A stretch of DNA of 64,000 nt from Microtetraspora malaysiensis (GTDB taxonomy: Bacteria; Actinomycetota; Actinomycetes; Streptosporangiales; Streptosporangiaceae): NCBI RefSeq assembly GCF_001528665.1, contig NZ_BBYJ01000037.1, forward strand, positions 1 to 64,000, read 5' to 3'. Below are positions 16,235 to 25,052 of this stretch, in pieces. The notes beneath the pieces were generated by a model. That model had not been told where the DNA came from. It saw only the letters and a program-made list of their open reading frames with translations, and ran no database searches. How positions within the stretch are numbered: position 1 is the stretch's first letter; the number at the start of each line of letters is the position of its first letter. The position numbers and the translations under genes are program-made.

Positions 16235-17818
16235 ATGTCCTCACCTTCGGCGCCGTCGACGCCTCCCGTTCCCCCGTCCCTTTCCTCAGCCGTCTCCCCG
16301 CCCGCGCCTTCGGCGTCCGAGGAGCGTCCCGGCCTGGTGCTGCGCAACGCCAGGGTCGGGCTCCGCGGCCCGCTCCGGCACATCCTGATCACCGGTGGAC
16401 GGGTGGCCGCCGTGCTCGACGAGCCGCCCGGCTCCACCGAGATCGGCGACCAGACGGCCGGTCACACGCGGGCCGGAGCGGTCGAGGACGTCGATCTGGA
16501 AGGCGCGACCGTCCTGCCGGGGCTGTGGGACGCGCACGTGCACTCCGTGCAGTGGGCGCAGGCCCGCCGCCGGATCGACCTCGGAGGCGCACGCTCAGCG
16601 CGGGAGGCCGCCGAGCTGGTCCTGCCGCACCTGCGGCCGTCCGGGCCGGCCTCCGAATTGATCATGGGGTATGGCTTCCGCGACGCACTCTGGGCGGACG
16701 TGCCGGACAGGTCGCTGCTCCCCGAGGCCCACCCGGTCGTGCTGATCAGCAATGACCTCCACACGGCCTGGCTCAGCGGCGCCGCGCTCGCCCTCATCGG
16801 CAGGGGCGACCACCCGACCGGGGTCCTACGCGAATCGGAGTGCTACAACGCGCTGGTCGCGCTGCCGCCGCCCCCTCGCGAGCTGCTGGACAGGTGGGTG
16901 GCCGAGTCGACCGTCGCCGCCGCCCGGATCGGGGTGACCGGCATGCTGGACTTCGAGCTGGCCGACAACGTCACGGACTGGCTGCGGCGGTTCCGTGAGC
17001 AGGAGGTCGCCGTACGCGTCGCCTGCTCCATCCCGCGCAGCGGCCTCGACGAGGCGATCGCCCATGGGCTGCGCACCGGCGACGCGGTGGCGGGCTCGGG
17101 GGGATGGCTCGAGGTCGGTCCGGTGAAGATGTTCGTCGACGGCTCGCTCAACACCCGCACCGCCTACTGCGACGACCCGTATCCCGGCTCCGGCGACCGC
17201 GGGCGGCTGGAGACGCCGCCGGACGAGCTGGCCGCGATCATGGGGCACGCCGCCCGCCACGGCCTGCACCCCGCTGTGCACGCGATCGGGGACCTCGCCT
17301 CCTCCATCGCGCTTGACGCCTTCGAACGGGTCGGCTGCCCCGGGCGGATCGAGCACGCGCAGCTCGTCCGCGCGGGCGACTTCGCCAGATTCGCCCGGCC
17401 GGGACTGGTCGCCGGAGTGCAGCCCGCGCACGCCCCGGACGACCGCGAGGTCGCCGACACCCACTGGTGCGGCCGGACCGCAAGAGCCTTCGCATACGCC
17501 GACCTGCTCGCGGCGGGCGCGACCCTCGAACTCGGCTCCGACGCGCCCGTCGCGACGCTCGACCCCTGGGACGGCATCGCCTCGGCGGTGACCAGGACCG
17601 ACGACGAGCGTCCGCCATGGCATCCCGAGCAGGTCATCTCGCTCCAGGACGCGCTCGCCGCCGCCTCCAGGGGACGCTCCGCCGTACGGGAAGGGGAGCC
17701 GGCCGACCTGATGATCCTGGAGCGCGACCCGTCGCTCCTCGCGCCCGGGGAGCTGCGCCGCCCGAGCGTGCTCGGCACGCTCGTGGGCGGCCGGTGGACC
17801 CACCGGACAGTGGGCTGA
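16235..17818 (+). CDS. YtcJ-like metal-dependent amidohydrolase
   Basis: About 527 residues of the amidohydrolase superfamily, YtcJ branch: a TIM barrel with a beta-sandwich. Metal and catalytic motifs run in order: HVH in WDAHVHSVQW, VGPVKMFVDGSLNTRTA, HAIGD, IEHAQLV and LGSDAPVA. The C-terminal PADLMILERDPSLL is also typical. The physiological substrate of this branch is mostly unknown; C-N bond hydrolysis is expected. ATG 16235 is chosen over GTG 16202, which abuts the PucR stop; the first 30 residues are Pro/Ser-rich. It follows PucR and is separated from the next gene by a strong hairpin. Confidence 0.82.
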   Translation: MSSPSAPSTPPVPPSLSSAVSPPAPSASEERPGLVLRNARVGLRGPLRHILITGGRVAAVLDEPPGSTEIGDQTAGHTRAGAVEDVDLEGATVLPGLWDAHVHSVQWAQARRRIDLGGARSAREAAELVLPHLRPSGPASELIMGYGFRDALWADVPDRSLLPEAHPVVLISNDLHTAWLSGAALALIGRGDHPTGVLRESECYNALVALPPPPRELLDRWVAESTVAAARIGVTGMLDFELADNVTDWLRRFREQEVAVRVACSIPRSGLDEAIAHGLRTGDAVAGSGGWLEVGPVKMFVDGSLNTRTAYCDDPYPGSGDRGRLETPPDELAAIMGHAARHGLHPAVHAIGDLASSIALDAFERVGCPGRIEHAQLVRAGDFARFARPGLVAGVQPAHAPDDREVADTHWCGRTARAFAYADLLAAGATLELGSDAPVATLDPWDGIASAVTRTDDERPPWHPEQVISLQDALAAASRGRSAVREGEPADLMILERDPSLLAPGELRRPSVLGTLVGGRWTHRTVG

Positions 17819-17850
17819 TCAGTGGGCTGATCAGCGGGATTTGACGCCCG

Positions 17851-17883
17851 GCTCGCCGGGAGGCGCCCACCCGCCCGGCGAGC
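17851..17883 (+). terminator. Hairpin after the first amidohydrolase gene
   Basis: A perfect 10-bp stem, GCTCGCCGGG with CCCGGCGAGC, and a 13-base loop, followed by ATTTACAAAACG. It lies 33 bases past the stop at 17818 and directly before the promoter region of the RidA gene, so it separates two transcription units. A 12-bp direct duplication (GTGGGCTGATCA twice) lies at the gene end just before it. Confidence 0.65.
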
Positions 17884-17904
17884 ATTTACAAAACGTCCAA
17901 GTCA

Positions 17905-17934
17905 TTGACCAACAGTCTAAATCTTGGGTAGCCT
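17905..17934 (+). promoter_or_regulatory. Promoter with operator-like TTGAC-N5-GTC element
   Basis: A -35-like TTGACC (17905-17910) and -10-like TAGCCT (17929-17934) are 18 bases apart, upstream of the RidA start at 17986. Overlapping the -35 is TTGACCAACAGTCTAAATC (17905-17923). It contains GAC-N5-GTC and closely matches 24933-24951, upstream of the importer operon. The shared element suggests one regulator for both operons. Confidence 0.6.
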
Positions 17935-17985
17935 CGGCCTTCACGGCTCGCGAGGCGAGCCCCGTGAAGTGCCCAGGAGGTCGGC

Positions 17986-18426
17986 ATGGAAACCGGATTT
18001 CTCGCACTGCCCGAGCCGTTGGTGCCCTTCGCGCGCTACGTGCCGTGCCGGTGGAGCGGTGACGAGTTGCACGTTTCAGGGCAGGTCGCGGCGCGCGAGG
18101 GGGAGTTCCCGCTGCGTGGCCGCGTCGGCGCGGAACTCACGCTGGAGCAGGGACGGGCGGCCGCGCGGCAATGCGCGCTCAACGTCCTCGCCGCGTTGCA
18201 GCGCGAGGTGAACGATCTGTCCAGGATCCGCGCGCTCGTCAAGGTGACGGTGTTCGTCGCTACCGGGCCGGACTTCCTGGAACACCATCTGGTGGCTGAC
18301 GGTGCCTCGGAGGCGTTCATCGAGGCGCTCGGCGACGTGGGCGAGCACGCGCGCTCCGCGGTGGGCGTCGCTCGGCTGCCGATGGACTCCCCGGTGGAGA
18401 TCGAGGCCACCGCCCTGGTCGGCTGA
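17986..18426 (+). CDS. RidA-family protein
   Basis: 146 residues of the Rid (YjgF/YER057c/UK114) family. Archetypal RidA hydrolyses reactive enamine/imine intermediates such as 2-aminoacrylate made by PLP enzymes; other subfamilies have different roles. Features include DELHVSGQVA, ARQCALNVLAALQREVNDLS, VKVTVFVATGPDF, and the C-terminal ARSAVGVARLPMDSPVEIE, where R in the ARSAVG segment fits the catalytic Arg. ATG 17986 has AGGAGG eight bases upstream. It heads a five-gene operon of hydrolases and a PLP enzyme, so clean-up of PLP-derived imines is a sensible role. Confidence 0.85.
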   Translation: METGFLALPEPLVPFARYVPCRWSGDELHVSGQVAAREGEFPLRGRVGAELTLEQGRAAARQCALNVLAALQREVNDLSRIRALVKVTVFVATGPDFLEHHLVADGASEAFIEALGDVGEHARSAVGVARLPMDSPVEIEATALVG

Positions 18427-18452
18427 CCGCTCGGCGCCGTTTAGGAGGAATG

Positions 18453-20045
18453 ATGGACGCCACCCCCAAGCATCTGACCATCATCAACGGCCGCCTGTTC
18501 CTACCCGGCGCATCGATGGGACCCCGGTCCGGCGACGCGCCCACCGCCCTGGTGATCGAGGACGGCAGGATCTCCGCCGTCGTCTCCGACGACGAGGCGC
18601 TGCGTCTGCGCCACCCCCGCGCCGAGGTGATCGACGCCGCGGGCGGGTCGGTCCTCCCGGGGTTCGACGACGCCCACATCCACGTGATCCCCGGCGGCCA
18701 GTGGGACGGCCTGCTCGCGCTGAGAGGCGCCGCCACGGTCCCGGAGCTGCAGGCGCGCATCGCGGAGTACGGTGCGGCGCACCCGGAGCTGCCGTGGATC
18801 TGGGGCGGAGGGTGGCACTATGCCGCCTGGGGGGACGCCAAGCCCGCCAAGGAACTGCTCGACGCGGTCCTGCCTGACCGCCCGGCCATGATGACCTGCA
18901 TGGACGGTCACAGCTACTGGGTGAACTCCGCCGCCCTGCGCGCCGCGGGCATCGACCGCCACACCCCGGATCCCGTCAACGGCACGATCGTGCGCGATCC
19001 GGCGACCGGTGAGCCCACCGGCTGGTTGAAGGAGAAGGCGGGCCAGCTCATCTACCGGGTGATGCCCGAGCCGACCCACCATGACCTGAAGCTCGCCCTA
19101 CGCCGGGCCGTACAGGCGTTGAACGCGTCCGGGTTCACCGCCGTGCAGGACGCCCGGACCGATCCGCGCGAGGTGCCGGTATGGCGGGAGGTGCTGGCCG
19201 AGGGCGGGCTGACGCTGCGTTCGAGGATCGCCCTGCCCATGGCGCCCGAGCAATCGCTCGCGGACTGGCGGACGACTCTGGACGAGCATGAGGAACTGGT
19301 GGCGCCGCTCCGCGGCGGCGACTGGCTGACGAGCGGGATCGTCAAGGGTTTCGTCGACGGCGTGATCGAGAGCCGGACGGCCGCGATGCTGGCGCCGTAC
19401 GAAGGCGAGGAGAGCAGCGGCGTGCCCGCTTTCGAGCCGGAACAGCTCACGGCGTTCACCGTGGAGGCGCACCGGCGGGGATGGCAGGTCCAGCTGCACG
19501 CCATCGGCGACCGCGCCGTCCGCATGGCCCTGGACGCATTCGAGGCGGCGGGGCGGCGCCGGCACCGCGTCGAGCACGTCGAGGTCATCCATCCGGAGGA
19601 CGTCAAGCGCTTCGCGGCACTGGACGTCGTGGCGAGCATGCAACCCGCGCACGCCTTCTCCGCTCCGGACCGGGCGCACGACTGGCACGGCGTGATCGGG
19701 CCGGAGCGCGCGGCCGCGAACTGGCCGATGTCCGCGATCCACGCGTCGGGAGGGGTCATCGCCCTCGGGTCCGACTGGCCCGTGGTGGACTTCGACCCCT
19801 TTATGACACTGCACGCGGCGATGTCCGCGGACCACGCGCTCACCCTGCCACAGGCGCTCACCGCGTACGGGCGCGGGTCGGCCTACGCGGCGCACGCCGA
19901 ACACCGACGGGGCGACGTCGCCGTGGGAATGGACGCCGACCTCGTCGTGCTCGACCGGGACCTGCTCGACGCCGGGGACGTCCGGGGGGCCGGAGTCATG
20001 GCGACGATCGTCGACGGCGTCGTGGTCCATCGCGCCGCCTGTTGA
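18453..20045 (+). CDS. YtcJ-like metal-dependent amidohydrolase
   Basis: About 530 residues, a second YtcJ-branch amidohydrolase. Motifs in order: HIH in FDDAHIHVIPGGQ, then SGIVKGFVDGVIESRTA, VQLHAIGD, VEHVEVIHPE and LGSDWPVVDFDP, ending with MDADLVVLDRDLL. It differs enough from the one at 16235 to be a separate lineage rather than a recent duplicate. AGGAGG is followed by two ATGs; the second (18453) has a 4-base spacing and is preferred over 18450. The gene lies 26 bases after RidA and is surely co-transcribed. Expected activity is amide, urea or carbamate-type C-N hydrolysis of an unknown substrate. Confidence 0.83.
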   Translation: MDATPKHLTIINGRLFLPGASMGPRSGDAPTALVIEDGRISAVVSDDEALRLRHPRAEVIDAAGGSVLPGFDDAHIHVIPGGQWDGLLALRGAATVPELQARIAEYGAAHPELPWIWGGGWHYAAWGDAKPAKELLDAVLPDRPAMMTCMDGHSYWVNSAALRAAGIDRHTPDPVNGTIVRDPATGEPTGWLKEKAGQLIYRVMPEPTHHDLKLALRRAVQALNASGFTAVQDARTDPREVPVWREVLAEGGLTLRSRIALPMAPEQSLADWRTTLDEHEELVAPLRGGDWLTSGIVKGFVDGVIESRTAAMLAPYEGEESSGVPAFEPEQLTAFTVEAHRRGWQVQLHAIGDRAVRMALDAFEAAGRRRHRVEHVEVIHPEDVKRFAALDVVASMQPAHAFSAPDRAHDWHGVIGPERAAANWPMSAIHASGGVIALGSDWPVVDFDPFMTLHAAMSADHALTLPQALTAYGRGSAYAAHAEHRRGDVAVGMDADLVVLDRDLLDAGDVRGAGVMATIVDGVVVHRAAC

Positions 20046-20110
20046 GGGGCGGATCCGAACGCAGGCGTCTCTCGCCGAGGCGTTCTGCCACATCAGTCTC
20101 AGGAGTTGGC

Positions 20111-21511
20111 ATGGAGTACGACATTCTGCTGCGCGGTGGTCGGGTGATCGACCCCGCCGCGGGCATCGACCGGGTCGCCGACGTGGCGGTCGCCGGGGGA
20201 AAGGTGGAGGCGGTCGGCCCCGATCTGGCCGGGCACGCCGCCACGGTCATCGACGTCGCCGGCCGATACGTCATCCCGGGTCTGGTCGACCTGCATGTCC
20301 ACATCCCCGACCATGCCGGCGGTGGTGCCGGGCACGCCATGCTGGCCCGCGCGGGTGTGACGACCGCCCTCGACCTGTCGGGCCCGGTCACGGGCGTCCT
20401 GACCGCCGCCGCCAAGTCGGGCGTCGGGCTGCACATCGCGGCGGTCGAGGCGTTCCGTCCGGGACAGCAGCTGCCCGCGCGACCGACCAGAACCGAGATC
20501 CGGCGGGCCGTCGAGCGGGTGCTCGCCGCGGGCGGCATCGGAGTGAAGCTGCACGTCGACAAGGGCTGGGAACCCGAACCGACCGGGATGATCATCGACG
20601 AGTGCAACCGCGCCGGCGTGTGGATCGCCAGCCACTGCGGCACCACCGCGACCGGGAGCGACATCATCGGCCTGCGCGAGACCCTGGAACTCGCCGGGGA
20701 CAACCGGCTGCACGTCGCCCACGTCAACAGCTACTGCCGGGGTGACGTCGAGGACGCGGGTGCCGAGGCGTACGCCGCTGTCGAGCTGCTTCGCAAGTCA
20801 CCGCACGTCTTCGCCGAGTCATACCTGGCGGAGATCAACGGGTCCAACGGCACCTGCGTCGACGGCCTGCCCAAGAACAGGCGCGTCCGCTCCTGGCTGG
20901 AGGGAGCCGGCTATCCCGGAACCGAGGACGGCCTGCGCCGCGCGATCCGCGAGGGCTGGGCCCACGTCACCCGGATGGAGCCGGACGACGTGCTCCTGCT
21001 CTCCGGAGACGAGGGCGTCGCCCTCTGGGAGGAGGCGGAGACGCGGACGCCCATCTGCCTGCCCGTCAACCCGGCCATCTCCCGGCTGGTGCTCGGCTCG
21101 TCCAGGAAGGCCGACGGCGGCTTCGACGTCCACGCGCTGGCCACCGACGGCGGCGCCTACCCCCGCAACGTCACGGTGTCCGCCGGCCTGTCGATGGTCG
21201 AGTGGGGCCTGCTCACCCTTCGGGAGCTCGTCACCAAGGCGTCCTGGACGCCGGCGCGGATCCTCGGGCTGCCCGGCAAGGGACGCCTCGTGGACGCCGA
21301 CATCGCGGTGATCGACCCGGTGAGCCGTACGGTCACGAGCACGATCAGCGCCGGGCGGCTCATCTGGCACCGGGGCGCCGTCCTCGGTCGCGGTACCCGA
21401 TTCCTCAGCACCGAACGCGGCGCGCCCGCCGCGCGTGAGGCCTGCGGCGTCCATGAGCTTCTCGAACCGGCGGGCAGCGGCTTCTACACCGGCGACGGCC
21501 TCGCCGCCTGA
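20111..21511 (+). CDS. Amidohydrolase-superfamily hydrolase (D-aminoacylase/dihydroorotase-like)
   Basis: 466 residues. An N-terminal beta-sandwich segment (MEYDILLRGGRVIDPAAGID) precedes a TIM barrel with HVH in VDLHVHIPDH, a probable bridging Lys in IGVKLHVDKGW, metal His residues in IASHCGTT and LHVAHVNSY, and a late Asp in ALATDGGAYPRNV. The order fits the cyclic-amidohydrolase/D-aminoacylase/enamidase group rather than YtcJ. The C-terminal strand region VDADIAVIDPVS is typical. ATG 20111 follows AGGAG. It belongs to the RidA operon, 65 bases after the YtcJ gene. Release of a D-amino acid or ring opening of a cyclic amide are plausible reactions. Confidence 0.8.
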   Translation: MEYDILLRGGRVIDPAAGIDRVADVAVAGGKVEAVGPDLAGHAATVIDVAGRYVIPGLVDLHVHIPDHAGGGAGHAMLARAGVTTALDLSGPVTGVLTAAAKSGVGLHIAAVEAFRPGQQLPARPTRTEIRRAVERVLAAGGIGVKLHVDKGWEPEPTGMIIDECNRAGVWIASHCGTTATGSDIIGLRETLELAGDNRLHVAHVNSYCRGDVEDAGAEAYAAVELLRKSPHVFAESYLAEINGSNGTCVDGLPKNRRVRSWLEGAGYPGTEDGLRRAIREGWAHVTRMEPDDVLLLSGDEGVALWEEAETRTPICLPVNPAISRLVLGSSRKADGGFDVHALATDGGAYPRNVTVSAGLSMVEWGLLTLRELVTKASWTPARILGLPGKGRLVDADIAVIDPVSRTVTSTISAGRLIWHRGAVLGRGTRFLSTERGAPAAREACGVHELLEPAGSGFYTGDGLAA

Positions 21512-21569
21512 GCCGGCCGGAGAGCAAGACAGCCAAGGCTTGAGACAGACAGAAAGGGAAACGCAGCGC

Positions 21570-22901
21570 ATGACGACCGCCTCCGAACTGCTCGCCTCGC
21601 TCACCGAGACCACCGAGAAGCACCGCCTCGACATCGGGGTGCCGGGCGTCGCGCTCGGCGTGGCCGCCGGTGGTGAGGTCGCCTCGACCGGGCTCGGGGT
21701 CACCAGCGTGGCCGATCCGCTCCCGGTCACGACGAACACGCTGTTCCGCCTGTGCTCCATCACCAAGATCTTCGCCGCCACGCTCGCCATGACCCTGGTC
21801 GAGGAGGGCGTGCTGGATCTCGACGTGCCGGTGGTCGCCTACTATCCGGAGCTGTCCCTCGCCGACGCGGACGCTCGGGCGTCGGTCACCATGCGCCACC
21901 TGCTCACGCATGCCAGCGGCCTCGAAAGCGAGTTGCGCGGAGACCTGGAGACGTTCGGACGCAACGCCGACGCTCTCGACCGCGTCGTGTCGGCGTACGG
22001 CTCGCTCCGACAGTTCGCCCCGGCCGGTGAGATCTGGGGGTACTGCAACACCGGTTACTGGCTCGCCGGCGCCGCGCTCGGGCGGCTCGCGGGGACGTCG
22101 TTCGAAGACGCGGTGTCGCGGCGCGTACTCGAACCGCTCGGCATGGCAGGGAGCTGTTTCCTGGCCGAGGACGCCGTGCTCGGCCGGGTCGCGCTGCCCC
22201 ACCGCCGCGCCTCGGCGGGTTCTCCGGAGCACGTCCTGATCCCGTCCTTCGCCTTCCCGCGAGCGCGCGTGCCCTCCGGGGGCGTGATCGCGGGCGTGGA
22301 CGACCTGCTCAAGTTCGCCGGTCTCCATCTCGGGAACGGCCCCGCCGTCATCTCCGAGGCCGGCCGCGCGATGATGCGGGAACCCCTGATCCCGGGTGAC
22401 TCCGCGGGTGACCACCAGGGCCTCGGCTGGATGACCTCCGCCCCGGGCGGCACGCCGGTGGTCGAGCACAGCGGGTCGTACAAGGGGTACTGCACCAGGC
22501 TGACCCTCCTGCCGGACCTGGGGGTCGCCGTCGCGGTGCTGACCAACAGCGACGACGGCGGCCGCCTGTGCCGCGCGGTCAAGGAGGCCGCCCTGGAGCT
22601 CCTGACCGGGTGGCGGACCGCCGAGGTGGAGTACGCCGACCTCGGCCCCGACGTGCTCGCCGCGTACGCGGGCGACTACGCGATCCCGGGCGTGGACAGG
22701 ATCCGGGTGTCTCCGCACGAAGGCGGTCTCCGCCTCGAGCTGGTCAAGAACGCGGCGCCGGCCGGGGAGTCGCTGTGCCGGGCCACGTCCGAGACCGAAT
22801 TCGAGATCGTCCACGGGCCGAGCCTCGGATCACGGCTGGTCTTCTTCCCCGGGTCCCCTGTGATCAGGCTGGGCCTCCGGCTCGGGGCCAGGCTGTCGTG
22901 A
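21570..22901 (+). CDS. Serine hydrolase of the beta-lactamase/D-aminopeptidase family
   Basis: 443 residues. The beta-lactamase fold (about 1-345) has the SxxK nucleophile in CSITKIFAATLA, the YxN motif in WGYCNTGYWLAG, and a third motif in VVEHSGSYKGYCT (HSG). A C-terminal domain of about 100 residues follows. The class includes D-aminopeptidases, esterases and siderophore or cyclic-peptide hydrolases. No signal peptide is seen, so it is cytoplasmic. Its stop overlaps the start of the next gene by 4 bp. In this operon it could linearise or shorten an imported peptide-like ligand; the substrate is not determined by sequence. Confidence 0.83.
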   Translation: MTTASELLASLTETTEKHRLDIGVPGVALGVAAGGEVASTGLGVTSVADPLPVTTNTLFRLCSITKIFAATLAMTLVEEGVLDLDVPVVAYYPELSLADADARASVTMRHLLTHASGLESELRGDLETFGRNADALDRVVSAYGSLRQFAPAGEIWGYCNTGYWLAGAALGRLAGTSFEDAVSRRVLEPLGMAGSCFLAEDAVLGRVALPHRRASAGSPEHVLIPSFAFPRARVPSGGVIAGVDDLLKFAGLHLGNGPAVISEAGRAMMREPLIPGDSAGDHQGLGWMTSAPGGTPVVEHSGSYKGYCTRLTLLPDLGVAVAVLTNSDDGGRLCRAVKEAALELLTGWRTAEVEYADLGPDVLAAYAGDYAIPGVDRIRVSPHEGGLRLELVKNAAPAGESLCRATSETEFEIVHGPSLGSRLVFFPGSPVIRLGLRLGARLS

Positions 22902-24055
22902 CGCCCCCGGTCTCCCGGGGCGGGCCGGGCTTCGGCGCCCGACCGGCTCCCGAACTCGCGGCCGCGTTCGCCGCCATGTTCGCCGACGTCAGGACACCAG
23001 CGCTCGTTGTCGACGAGGCGGCGGTGGAGCTGAATCTCCGGCTGATGACGAAGCTCGCCCGATCCCCGGAGAGGTGGCGGGCCCACGTGAAGACGGCCAA
23101 GGCACGCTGGGTCATGGAGCGGCTGATCGCGCACGGGGTGACCAGGTTCAAGGCGTCCACCACCGCCGAGCTCGCCACCCTGCTCTCCCTCGACGTGGCC
23201 GACGTGCTTCTCGCCTACCCGGTGGTCGGGCCGACACAGTGGCGGGCGGCCGAGCTCGCCTCCGCCCATCCAGGCGCGGCGGTCTCCGTGCTGGCCGACA
23301 GCGTGGCGGGGATCCGCACCTGGCGGCCGGGCCGGGTCGGGGCGTTCATCGACGTCGACACCGGAATGGGCCGTACCGGCGTGCCCGTGGACGATCACGC
23401 TACCGTTTTCGCCGTGGCCGACGAGCTGGCGCGACGGGGGATCCTGCTGCGCGGCCTGCATGGATATGACGGGCACCTGGCCGACCTGCCCACACCCGAG
23501 CGGGCGCGGACGGCGGCCGACGGCCTGGCCGCGATGACGGATCTGGCCGAGGCGCTCCAGGCCGCCGGGCACGTGATCGGAGAGCTGGTCGTGGGCGGGA
23601 GCCACACGTTCCGGGAGATCCTGGCCACGCCCACGCCGTGGAGCGACCGGGTGACCGTGGGCGCCGGCACGGTGGTCTACAACGACGCCCGCAGCCTGGC
23701 GAGGTTCGGCGACATCGGGTTCACGGCCGCGGCGGCCGTGCTCACACGTGTGGTGAGCCGTCCCGCGGCGGGACGGGTGACCGTGGACGCGGGGCTCACG
23801 TCGATCCAGGTGGACGCCGGCCGGCCGCACGCGGAAAGCGCGGGACTGGTGGCGGTCTCGGCGGCGCAGGAACACCTCGTGCTGTCCTGCGCGCCGGGGG
23901 CCGAACCCGAGATCGGCGAGCTGGTCACCCTGGTGCCGCGCCACGTGGACACGGCCGTCAGCCAGTTCGGCGAGATGCATGTGATAGGCCCGGACGGCCG
24001 GGTCAGGGTGGAGCCGGTCACCGCACGCCACCACGAGTCCGCGACCGTCCGATGA
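22898..24055 (+). CDS. D-threonine-aldolase-like PLP enzyme (fold type III)
   Basis: 385 residues: an alanine-racemase-like PLP barrel plus a metal-binding C-terminal domain. The PLP lysine is in AHVKTAKARW near residue 65. FIDVDTGMGRTG and GYDGHLADL match the D-threonine aldolase/D-serine dehydratase family. In the C-terminal domain the metal site reads RHVDTAVSQFGE, that is His-x-Asp. From memory of the structures, D-threonine aldolase has His-x-Asp (Mn) and eukaryotic D-serine dehydratase has His-x-Cys (Zn), so aldolase on D-3-hydroxy amino acids is more likely. The GTG start overlaps the previous stop (GTGA). It is the last gene of the RidA operon. Confidence 0.82.
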   Translation: MTPPVSRGGPGFGARPAPELAAAFAAMFADVRTPALVVDEAAVELNLRLMTKLARSPERWRAHVKTAKARWVMERLIAHGVTRFKASTTAELATLLSLDVADVLLAYPVVGPTQWRAAELASAHPGAAVSVLADSVAGIRTWRPGRVGAFIDVDTGMGRTGVPVDDHATVFAVADELARRGILLRGLHGYDGHLADLPTPERARTAADGLAAMTDLAEALQAAGHVIGELVVGGSHTFREILATPTPWSDRVTVGAGTVVYNDARSLARFGDIGFTAAAAVLTRVVSRPAAGRVTVDAGLTSIQVDAGRPHAESAGLVAVSAAQEHLVLSCAPGAEPEIGELVTLVPRHVDTAVSQFGEMHVIGPDGRVRVEPVTARHHESATVR

Positions 24056-24109
24056 GCGTGAGGCCGCGCCCCCGATCTCGCGCGCCGTGCCCGTCCGCCG
24101 ACTCCGTGA

Positions 24110-24754
24110 TCAAGATCCAGCGGACTCCTCCTTGAGACGGGTGATGTAGTTGTAGACCGACTGGCGTGACATCCCGAGCCGCTCCGCGACCATGGGGACG
24201 GCCCGGCGCAGCTGGAACAGACCTCGCTGGTCGAGCTGGCGGAACACCTCCGTCCGCTCCGCCACGGTGAGCCGGGTGAGCGGGTGGCCCAGGGCGTCCT
24301 CCACCTCGGCGAGCACCCCATCGACGACGGACTCGATGTCGGTGCCGAACGTGGTGGAAGGGGACTCCAGCGGGTCGAGGTCGCCGGCCATCTCGATGAG
24401 GAGCCGGCCGGCCACGCGCATCTCGGTCACGTCCAGATTTATGCAGACGGCGCCCACCACGTGGCCGTCGGACGTGCGCAGCAGGATGGTCGACGATTTG
24501 ATCACGCGGCCGTCGGGAAGCCGCGTCACATAGTTGAGGTCGTCCTTGGCGTCGTCGCCCTGCCGCAGCATGCTGAGGCCGATCTGGCTCATGGCCGACC
24601 CCACGCGGCGGCCGGTGACATCGCCGGCGACGGCGATGACCGAGTGCTCCACGCGCCGGTAGTCGTGGAGAACCACCTCGCACTTGCGGCCGAACGTCGC
24701 CTGGATCCCGTCGACGACCGGACGCATGGCGGCGAACAGCGCCTCGGCTTCCAC
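24110..24754 (-). CDS. DauR/YheO-like PAS-HTH transcriptional regulator
   Basis: About 214 residues. An N-terminal YheO-like PAS domain (FGRKCEVVLHDYRRVEHSVI, then ILLRTSDGHVVGAVCINLDV) is followed by a C-terminal HTH_22 domain (ERLGMSRQSVYNYITRLKEE). The best-known relative is DauR, the repressor of D-arginine use in Pseudomonas. That suits its place beside a D-amino-acid enzyme. GTG 24754 is the longest clean start but has no ribosome site; GAGAAAGGAC lies 40 bases upstream without a nearby start, so the start is uncertain. It is convergent with the RidA operon and divergent from the importer operon, and is the prime candidate to bind the TTGAC-N5-GTC sites. Confidence 0.8.
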   Translation of the reverse strand: MEAEALFAAMRPVVDGIQATFGRKCEVVLHDYRRVEHSVIAVAGDVTGRRVGSAMSQIGLSMLRQGDDAKDDLNYVTRLPDGRVIKSSTILLRTSDGHVVGAVCINLDVTEMRVAGRLLIEMAGDLDPLESPSTTFGTDIESVVDGVLAEVEDALGHPLTRLTVAERTEVFRQLDQRGLFQLRRAVPMVAERLGMSRQSVYNYITRLKEESAGS

Positions 24755-24932
24755 CGACGGGTCGACGGCCGAAGATTTCTGGCTGATCGGATTGTCCTTT
24801 CTCGCTGGAACCTCACTGGAATCTTGTGGGAATCTCGCTGGTCTATCACCGGAATCGCACTGGAATCAGTGGAATGCACCCGGACGGGCCGTGCGGGTCC
24901 GGCAACGAGAATTTTACGATTAGTCGAACCCA

Positions 24933-24951
24933 TTGACAACAGGTCCAAATT
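24933..24951. promoter_or_regulatory. Operator-like element of the importer operon
   Basis: TTGACAACAGGTCCAAATT lies in the 298-base divergent region between the regulator and the importer operon. It shares TTGAC, GTC, AAAT and the exact spacing with 17905-17923, including the GAC-N5-GTC palindrome. TTGACA can serve as a -35, with GCCTAATTT 18-22 bases downstream as a possible -10 region. Confidence 0.6.
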
Positions 24952-25052
24952 CGGCCTAATTTGCGGGCTACCAACCGAATCCCCCCACCTCGCGCGAGCT
25001 GTCTTACCTTGTCAGCCCCCTGACGGCGGCCGGCGATGAGAAAGGCGGAACA

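Noticed and set aside
17986-18426. RidA taken as proof of a serine/threonine dehydratase in the operon
   Set aside because: The PLP enzyme in the operon has an aldolase-like metal site, and RidA subfamilies have several roles, so this inference is too strong.
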